A stretch of DNA of 10,435 nt. It comes from Desulfosarcina sp. (GTDB lineage: Bacteria > Desulfobacterota > Desulfobacteria > Desulfobacterales > Desulfosarcinaceae). The position numbers and the translations under genes are program-made. The stretch covers positions 1-10,435 of the forward strand of contig JAGTUY010000467.1 in NCBI GenBank assembly GCA_018224455.1. The letters run 5' to 3'. The notes below the pieces were generated by a model, which saw only the letters and a program-made list of their open reading frames with translations, made no database searches and was not told the DNA's origin. How positions within the stretch are numbered: the stretch's first letter is position 1; each line of letters opens with the position of its first letter. Below, piece by piece: positions 6,135 through 10,435 of this stretch.

Positions 6135-6173
6135 AATTTCAGGTCCTCAGCGAAGGAAAACAACCCTGAAATT
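6135..6173. promoter_or_regulatory. Operator-like inverted repeat overlapping the porin -10 box
   Basis: AATTTCAGG (6135-6143) and CCTGAAATT (6165-6173) are perfect inverted copies separated by 21 bases. The promoter-proximal arm overlaps the -10 hexamer and the other lies in the early leader. This could be a repressor site or a leader stem-loop; no regulator is identifiable here. Confidence 0.45.
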
Positions 6174-6200
6174 ATAAAATACAAAAAAATCCACTTTCAA
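6171..6200 (-). promoter_or_regulatory. Sigma70-type promoter of the porin gene
   Basis: On the minus strand: TTGAAA (plus-strand 6195-6200), an 18-base spacer, then a perfect TATAAT (6171-6176). Transcription would start near 6164, giving a leader of about 155 bases before the porin ATG. The leader contains a second GGAGG-like site (6106-6110) with no suitably spaced start codon. Confidence 0.65.
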
Positions 6201-6714
6201 AGCAGGTTCTGAAAGAGCGGTGAATTTTAGTAAAACCGTTGAATTTACGTCATAATCTTACAAACGTGCATGTATACGCCTAATAATTTAAGAGATTTTT
6301 ACCAGCAGCAATTGGGCCTGTCAAGCGTTTTTACCTGGGTGAACAGCATTGGCCATCTTGGTCATCATGGCCGCAGACGACCGTTTGGCGGGAAACGACA
6401 CTACATCATGGGGCGCCTCCGTTACCCGTCGTCATATTTGGTATTATTACCACTAATAGCCTGCAATTAATTATTAAAGAAATATTTCTATGTTTAATTA
6501 CCTATAATTAAGCTTAACGGCATTTCTGGGTTTCTGGGTACGGTTGGGGGGCCGTATGCGTGAACAGTGAGGGGTGAATGGTGTAGGAAAACCTGATGGC
6601 AATCAACACAAAAGCCTGCCGGTCATTAGATATCGATGGGCATTCAGGCAATATAAAATGTGTAATTTTAAAGTTGTAGTTGCAATTTACACCTTTTTCA
6701 GATAAAAGTATCGT
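6201..6714. other. Non-coding gap between porin promoter and ATPase gene
   Basis: No supported gene. An open frame at 6270-6470 (+) has no Shine-Dalgarno and no recognisable composition. The part from 6430 to 6520 is strongly AT-rich, with a perfect palindrome AGAAATATTTCT (6478-6489). TTTCTGGG is tandemly duplicated at 6523-6538. Near the ATPase gene, GTGTAA (6660-6665) and TTACAC (6687-6692) form an inverted pair, and TATAAA at 6652-6657 could be a -10 box without a clear -35. The ATPase promoter is therefore not defined. Confidence 0.55.
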
Positions 6715-7893
6715 ATGACACTACTCAAGCGGACAATCGAAACCGTTTTAAAAGATTTGGCCGGTAAATATCCGGTGGTCACCATTACAGGGCCGCGCCA
6801 GAGCGGTAAAACCACGCTATGCCGCAAGGTTTTTTTCCATAAACCATATGCTAATCTTGAATCACCGGATGTCCGCCAGTTCGCCGTGGACGACCCGAGG
6901 GGGTTTCTGGCTCAATATCCGGACGGCGCCGTTTTGGACGAAATTCAGCGGGCGCCTGACCTGGTTTCCTATCTCCAGCCGCTGGTTGACCAAGACCAGA
7001 GAGACAGCCTGTTTATATTGACCGGCAGTCAGCAGTTCGAAGTCAGCAACACCATCAACCAGTCCCTGGCCGGCCGCACCGCCCTGGTGAAACTGCTTCC
7101 CTTCTCAATGGCCGAGATTCAAACCGCTTTTGTATTACCGGGTATCGACAGGTTGCTTTATCACGGTTTTTATCCCCGCCTGTGGGACAAACAACTCAAT
7201 CCGACCCAAGCCCTGGGGGACTATTATCAAACCTATATTGAAAGGGACCTGAGGCAGCTCGTCGCCATCAAGGATCTAAATCTGTTTCAACGGTTCATTC
7301 AGCTATGCGCCGGACGCATCGGTGGGTTGCTGAATGTCAGCAGCCTGGCCAACGACACCGGCGTTTCCCACACGACTGCCGGCAACTGGCTGTCCCTGCT
7401 TGAAGCGAGCTATATCGTTTTTCAACTGCAGCCTTACTACCGGAATATCTCCAAACGCTTGGTCAAGTCGCCGAAACTCTATTTTTACGATGTCGGCCTG
7501 GCAACCTTCTTGCTGGGCATCGAAAATGAAACGCAACTGGTCAGAGACCCCTTGAGGGGCAGCCTATTTGAAAACTTGGTGGTTGCCGAGGCCCTCAAAT
7601 ACCGCTTCAATCAAGGCAGAAGGAGCAATCTTTTTTTTTATCGGGACAGCAAGGGCAATGAGGTCGATCTGGTGCTGGTCAATGGCCCGGACCTTTTCCC
7701 CATCGAAATCAAAAGCAGCATGACCATCACCCGAGATTATTTCAAAGGGCTGCGGCACTTCAGCAAAATTTTTGGGAATTCGATTCCTCGGGGAAGCGGT
7801 CTCGTTTACGGCGGGCAGGAGGGCCAGCGAAGAACCGATGTGACGATCGTTCCGGTTTATGCACTTCAGGATCTGTGGGATAAAATCGATTAA
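6715..7893 (+). CDS. AAA+ ATPase with DUF4143 domain (AAA_14 family)
   Basis: A 392-residue protein of the AAA_14/DUF4143 family (COG1373), widespread single-gene ATPases of unknown physiological role. Walker A is GPRQSGKTT (26-34), Walker B is AVLDEIQRAP (72-81, D75/E76), and LTGSQQF (102-108) is the sensor-like segment typical of the family. A winged-helix-like stretch follows around 205-235 (VSSLANDTGVSHTTAGNWLSLLE), then the DUF4143 part. Its conserved FENLVVAE (285-292), NEVDLVL (315-321, D318) and PIEIKSS (329-335, E331/K333) match the PD-(D/E)xK nuclease-like pattern. Length is normal and the gene looks intact. No clear Shine-Dalgarno precedes the ATG. It stands alone on the plus strand, converges on the DUF2283/DUF4258 pair, and is followed at once by a GGCTGGAAGCC repeat. 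Confidence 0.93.
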   Translation: MTLLKRTIETVLKDLAGKYPVVTITGPRQSGKTTLCRKVFFHKPYANLESPDVRQFAVDDPRGFLAQYPDGAVLDEIQRAPDLVSYLQPLVDQDQRDSLFILTGSQQFEVSNTINQSLAGRTALVKLLPFSMAEIQTAFVLPGIDRLLYHGFYPRLWDKQLNPTQALGDYYQTYIERDLRQLVAIKDLNLFQRFIQLCAGRIGGLLNVSSLANDTGVSHTTAGNWLSLLEASYIVFQLQPYYRNISKRLVKSPKLYFYDVGLATFLLGIENETQLVRDPLRGSLFENLVVAEALKYRFNQGRRSNLFFYRDSKGNEVDLVLVNGPDLFPIEIKSSMTITRDYFKGLRHFSKIFGNSIPRGSGLVYGGQEGQRRTDVTIVPVYALQDLWDKID

Positions 7894-7899
7894 ATCGGC

Positions 7900-7920
7900 A
7901 ATCGCGGCTGGAAGCCGCTC
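7900..7920 (+). repeat. GGCTGGAAGCC repeat, single copy
   Basis: ATCGCGGCTGGAAGCCGCTC (7901-7920) plus one matching base before it, beginning six bases after the ATPase stop. The internal hairpin GCGGCT-GGA-AGCCGC could act as a 3' stabiliser or weak terminator. Identical core to 4648-4667 and 8591-8610. Confidence 0.75.
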
Positions 7921-7931
7921 ACTACGCATGA

Positions 7932-7951
7932 ATAGTCCTCATAAGGACTAT
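7932..7951. terminator. Perfect hairpin between convergent genes
   Basis: ATAGTCCT (7932-7939), loop CATA, AGGACTAT (7944-7951): eight perfect pairs. It sits between the ends of the ATPase gene (+) and the DUF2283 gene (-), where a bidirectional terminator is expected. Neither strand has a T-run directly after the stem, so termination would be weak or factor-dependent. Confidence 0.4.
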
Positions 7952-7986
7952 CTTGAACATGTAGATCAGGTAATTAAAAACATTTT

Positions 7987-8193
7987 TTATGCGGTTTTTC
8001 GTGGCATTTCTTGGTAGGAAAATTCCCAGCTCCCGGCGCTTTCCTTAGCATGTTCGATTGTCATGGCAACGATGTTTCCGTTTTCATCGATGTCGATGTA
8101 AATATTCTCGCTTATTTCTTTTGTTTCATTAACCTCTTTACCAGTAAACTCAATATAGGCTGTATCCGTCTCGGGAAAATATCTAATTTTCAT
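7987..8193 (-). CDS. DUF2283-family small protein
   Basis: A 68-residue protein with the DUF2283 pattern: KIRYFPETDTAYIEF (2-16), then IYIDIDENGNIVAMTIEHA (31-49). Small beta-rich proteins of this family are frequently found next to DUF4258 proteins and are suspected, not proven, to act as the antitoxin partner. Its ATG lies three bases after the stop of the upstream DUF4258-like gene, so they form one operon. The possible Shine-Dalgarno (GAAAGG) is inside the end of that gene, which suggests translational coupling. Intact, with no signal peptide or membrane segment, so cytoplasmic. The tail after residue 50 is variable in such families. Confidence 0.8.
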   Translation of the reverse strand: MKIRYFPETDTAYIEFTGKEVNETKEISENIYIDIDENGNIVAMTIEHAKESAGSWEFSYQEMPRKTA

Positions 8194-8196
8194 TTG

Positions 8197-8436
8197 TTAG
8201 CCTTTCTTCTTATAGGTTCTATCGAAAAACGCGTTGTGAACCGTTTCGCCGTCCTCTAACAAAATAACCCTCAAATATTTCCCCTCTTCCTGTATTCTGG
8301 CCCACTTCCTGATTCTGCCATCGGATTGAATTTCAACTTTTTCAGGTTTCTGGATAACCAAATTTATCCAATCCTCTCGGATGCGCAAACGGTCAGGGCG
8401 CATTCTCGTATAGTCAAAATATTTTGTGGTCTTCAT
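8197..8436 (-). CDS. DUF4258-like small protein, putative toxin partner
   Basis: A 79-residue basic protein resembling the DUF4258 family. Near the N-terminus, YFDYTRMRPDRLRIREDWINLVIQ (6-29, quoted only to locate it: key YTRMRPDR and W23) is followed by KPEKVEIQSDGRIRKWARI. A strand pair, KYLRVILLEDGETVHNAFFDR, precedes a lysine-rich end. DUF4258 proteins are compact, resemble small RNase-type toxins in size and charge, and are often paired with a DUF2283 protein; activity is unproven. It is the first gene of the two-gene minus-strand unit, with a promoter at 8481-8510. The Shine-Dalgarno is weak (GGTGA just before the ATG). Composition is AT-richer than the neighbouring radical SAM gene. 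No catalytic residues can be assigned from sequence alone. Confidence 0.7.
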   Translation of the reverse strand: MKTTKYFDYTRMRPDRLRIREDWINLVIQKPEKVEIQSDGRIRKWARIQEEGKYLRVILLEDGETVHNAFFDRTYKKKG

Positions 8437-8480
8437 TCACCGATTCCACAACCCATGCCAAGTTTTTACATACACGTATC

Positions 8481-8510
8481 AAAATACACAGCGCCAGTCT
8501 TCGCTGTCAA
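8481..8510 (-). promoter_or_regulatory. Sigma70-type promoter of the DUF4258/DUF2283 unit
   Basis: On the minus strand: a perfect TTGACA (plus-strand 8505-8510), an 18-base spacer, then TATTTT (8481-8486; four of six consensus bases). Predicted start near 8474 gives a leader of roughly 38 bases to the ATG at 8436, a sensible distance. Confidence 0.55.
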
Positions 8511-8589
8511 CCGTTCAAATTCAGCCGGGCTTTCGGTGGTTGCTGCGAAAAGAATTTTATACCCAATTTTTTACTGGGCCATTTAAATC

Positions 8590-8610
8590 AATCGCGGCTG
8601 GAAGCCGCTC
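8590..8610 (+). repeat. GGCTGGAAGCC repeat, single copy
   Basis: Third forward copy of ATCGCGGCTGGAAGCCGCTC (8591-8610), here in the gap upstream of the DUF4258 promoter and downstream of the radical SAM gene. Confidence 0.75.
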
Positions 8611-8640
8611 TTACGAATAAACCGACATGGTCACGCCCCG

Positions 8641-8705
8641 TTTGAGATTTCGAAATTGGCTTTTTGGGATTTATTTGGAATTTGGTGCTTGGGATTTGTG
8701 ATTTT
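8641..8705 (+). repeat. TTTGGTGCTTG-type dispersed repeat, copy 3
   Basis: ATTTGGTGCTTG (8680-8691) within runs of TTTGGGATTT, the longest copy in the window. It reaches into the stop codon of the radical SAM gene (TAA at 8704-8706 on the minus strand), so the repeat forms the entire 3' flank of that gene. Confidence 0.6.
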
Positions 8706-10435
8706 AGACTTTCCGCTCGCGTTCCGGCTGATGAAAGAAATGCCTGAATTTCGAGTACGGGTAGGAGTATCCAAGGGCCGCCGCAACAAAGGCCTGCCGG
8801 TCATCGGGAACCAGCGGGTATTGACGGCCGGGTCCCATGTGGGTGTCACTGTAAAAGAGGGTGGTTTCCATCGCTTTGAGATCGGCGGCTTCAAAAAAGT
8901 AGTCCTGCCAGTTGTAGCGGCAGGCCACGGCTTTGCCGCGCCCGGGATCGTATTCCGGTGTCAGCATGATCGCCTGCTGGTAGTGCAGCAGGTCTTCCAG
9001 CAATGGATCGCGTTCGATTCCCCGTGAAGCCAGAAAATCGGCCACCGTCTGGTAAAAGTCTGCCCGGTCCTCACAGATGCACAGCCACAACCAGGTCCAC
9101 AACGGCCAGCCCCGGCGGGTCGGGTGATACCGCCGCAGCAGCCGCAGCATGTCCGGCTGGGTGAGGATCCGGTTGACCTGGGGCATGTCCGGATCCGCAT
9201 GGTAATCGTCGATGAGCTGTTTGAGACGGTTGAATGCGCGCCCGATGCCCCTGGCATTGGCCAGCATGTGACCCAGCAGCCCGTCATAGAACCGCCGGTA
9301 GGACAAAAGCCCTTCACGATCCAGGTAAATGGCGATAAACCGCGTAAAAGCGCCGTTGTGCAAGGCCTGAATCATCTCGGCAAACAGCAGGCAGTAGGCC
9401 CAGTCCGCATAGGGCATCGTCCGGGTGCCGAAAACCAATTCCAGCACCTCTCTTTGAAAACCTGCCTCGGTCATCCGAATGGGTTTGAATCGGGTCTGAA
9501 GGCCGTAGCGGTCGCGCATGCCGGGCTGGCTGAGGGGCGCGTTGGGCAAAAGGGCCAGTTCGAATACCCGGATGTCGTCATGCATGCCGATTTCCAACAG
9601 CCGACCGATGCCGTCCACAAAGGATTCACGGGTCTCTTCGGGCAGTCCCAGGATCAGTTCCGTGTAGGTGGGGATATGGTGCCGCTGATAACGGTTTTTC
9701 AGGTCGGCATACAAGCCGATGTCCACATGGGGCCGCGCCACCGCCTCCAGCACATCCACATCAACGCTTTGCATCGACAACGTCGTTCCCCAGAGCATGT
9801 CGTTTTCGAACAACAACCGGCTGATGGCAAACACCGTCTCGTTGGACGTCTTGGCGAACTGGATCCGGACCCGCTTCGGGAATCCGGTTCGCCGGCGGGC
9901 TGCGACCAGAAGCCGGGCGATCTCAAGATCCCGCTTGAACAGCCCAAAGTTGGCGTCGGTGATGTAGATGTCGGCGACGCCCTTATCGGCCATGGTGTCG
10001 ATTTCTTCGGCGACCCGATCCAGCGCGTGCAGGCGGACCTTGTTTTTGGTGCGCACACCCCAGTCGCAGAAACAGCAGGCAAAGGGACATCCCCGGTTGG
10101 TCTCCCACAGCGCGATCCGGTTGCCGTGTTCCTGACCCAGAAACGCATCCAAACTGCCGTTAAGGTAGGGGCTGGGCACCGGCAGGTCTTTGCCCAGCCG
10201 CGTCCCCATGGGTGTGGTGACCGTATTGCCGGAGCGGTTGAACGATATTCCCTCCAGGCGTTCGAAATCGGGATGATCTTCGAGCAGTTCCGCCAGCAGG
10301 CGGGCAAAGGGAATCTCCCCTTCCCCGTGGACTAGGACGTCCGCCTGGGGAAATCGCGAAAAAAAGTCGCCGGCCCGGTCGGGGACGTGCGGCCCGCCGC
10401 AGACCACCAGGCACTGTGGATATTTCGCTTTCACC
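8704..10435 (-). CDS. Cobalamin-binding radical SAM protein (5'-truncated)
   Basis: 577 codons including the stop are visible; the true start lies beyond the right edge (the GTG at 10434 is internal). Numbering from the first visible residue, VVCGGPHVP (10-18) and VLVHGEGE (33-40) are the C-terminal half of a B12-binding domain. NRGCPFACCFCDWG (113-126) gives the CxxxCxxC motif, C116/C120/C123, that holds the 4Fe-4S cluster for S-adenosylmethionine cleavage. IYITDANFG (156-164), then ELILGLPEET (259-268), are the later strands of the radical SAM barrel. The last 250 residues or so (about 320-576) form a Trp/Tyr-rich, largely helical region I do not recognise. Family members carry out methylations or rearrangements; the substrate here is unknown. 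No signal peptide or membrane segment is seen. The partner gene would lie upstream, outside the window. Confidence 0.9.
   Translation of the reverse strand, partial: VKAKYPQCLVVCGGPHVPDRAGDFFSRFPQADVLVHGEGEIPFARLLAELLEDHPDFERLEGISFNRSGNTVTTPMGTRLGKDLPVPSPYLNGSLDAFLGQEHGNRIALWETNRGCPFACCFCDWGVRTKNKVRLHALDRVAEEIDTMADKGVADIYITDANFGLFKRDLEIARLLVAARRRTGFPKRVRIQFAKTSNETVFAISRLLFENDMLWGTTLSMQSVDVDVLEAVARPHVDIGLYADLKNRYQRHHIPTYTELILGLPEETRESFVDGIGRLLEIGMHDDIRVFELALLPNAPLSQPGMRDRYGLQTRFKPIRMTEAGFQREVLELVFGTRTMPYADWAYCLLFAEMIQALHNGAFTRFIAIYLDREGLLSYRRFYDGLLGHMLANARGIGRAFNRLKQLIDDYHADPDMPQVNRILTQPDMLRLLRRYHPTRRGWPLWTWLWLCICEDRADFYQTVADFLASRGIERDPLLEDLLHYQQAIMLTPEYDPGRGKAVACRYNWQDYFFEAADLKAMETTLFYSDTHMGPGRQYPLVPDDRQAFVAAALGYSYPYSKFRHFFHQPERERKV

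Noticed and set aside
6270..6470. 66-codon open frame on the plus strand
   Set aside because: No Shine-Dalgarno, no recognisable domain, and composition that shifts from ordinary to AT-rich intergenic. The opposite strand here also holds short open frames (one ending MMTKMANAVHPGKNA) with no better support.
6595..6678. 27-codon frame starting ATGGCAATCAAC just upstream of the ATPase gene
   Set aside because: No ribosome binding site and no similarity recognised. It lies where the ATPase promoter should be.
9124..10335. 403-codon plus-strand open frame opposite the radical SAM gene
   Set aside because: Shadow frame of a GC-rich gene; the minus frame carries the B12 and CxxxCxxC motifs.

Overview
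The window looks like a chromosomal segment of a Gram-negative bacterium, most likely a sulfate-reducer-type deltaproteobacterium (Desulfobacterota). This is an inference. It rests on moderately GC-rich core genes, an outer-membrane porin, a periplasmic propeller protein, a B12-type radical SAM enzyme, and dispersed repeat types that I associate with those genomes. No rRNA, tRNA, CRISPR array or complete insertion sequence was found.

Layout, left to right. At 2-1219 (+) lies the 3' part of gatB, the glutamyl/aspartyl-tRNA amidotransferase subunit B. An AT-richer VapBC-type toxin-antitoxin pair follows (1282-1898, +; stop and start codons overlap). From 1902 to 2526 there are five alternating-orientation copies of a palindromic repeat (TGTCATTCCCGC..GCGGGAATCCAG plus an outer GTAAAAAGTC-like arm). 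A small GIY-YIG endonuclease gene (2077-2370, +) sits between two inverted copies. Next is a secreted or periplasmic protein with a TolB/LpoB-like N-terminal region and a calcium-type FG-GAP/VCBS propeller (2568-4283, +). A non-coding, repeat-rich stretch of about 0.7 kb (4284-4990) ends in a strong hairpin terminator serving the minus-strand porin gene (4991-6007, -). The porin has a recognisable sigma70-like promoter (6171-6200) and an operator-like inverted repeat. After another non-coding, AT-rich gap comes an AAA+ ATPase with a DUF4143 nuclease-like C-terminus (6715-7893, +). It converges on a two-gene minus-strand unit of DUF4258-like and DUF2283-like proteins (8436-7987), a possible toxin-antitoxin-type pair with its own promoter. 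The window ends in a truncated cobalamin-binding radical SAM protein (8704-10435, -).

How it fits together. Core or structural genes (gatB, propeller protein, porin, radical SAM) alternate with small accessory modules (VapBC, GIY-YIG nuclease, AAA/DUF4143 ATPase, DUF4258/DUF2283). Dispersed repeats lie at most junctions, suggesting the gaps are tolerated insertion sites. The most interesting element is the GIY-YIG gene. It occupies the place of the short linker between the two hairpins of a repeat that also occurs next door without the gene, as would be expected of a nuclease-associated mobile palindromic element. No large new multi-gene system is evident.
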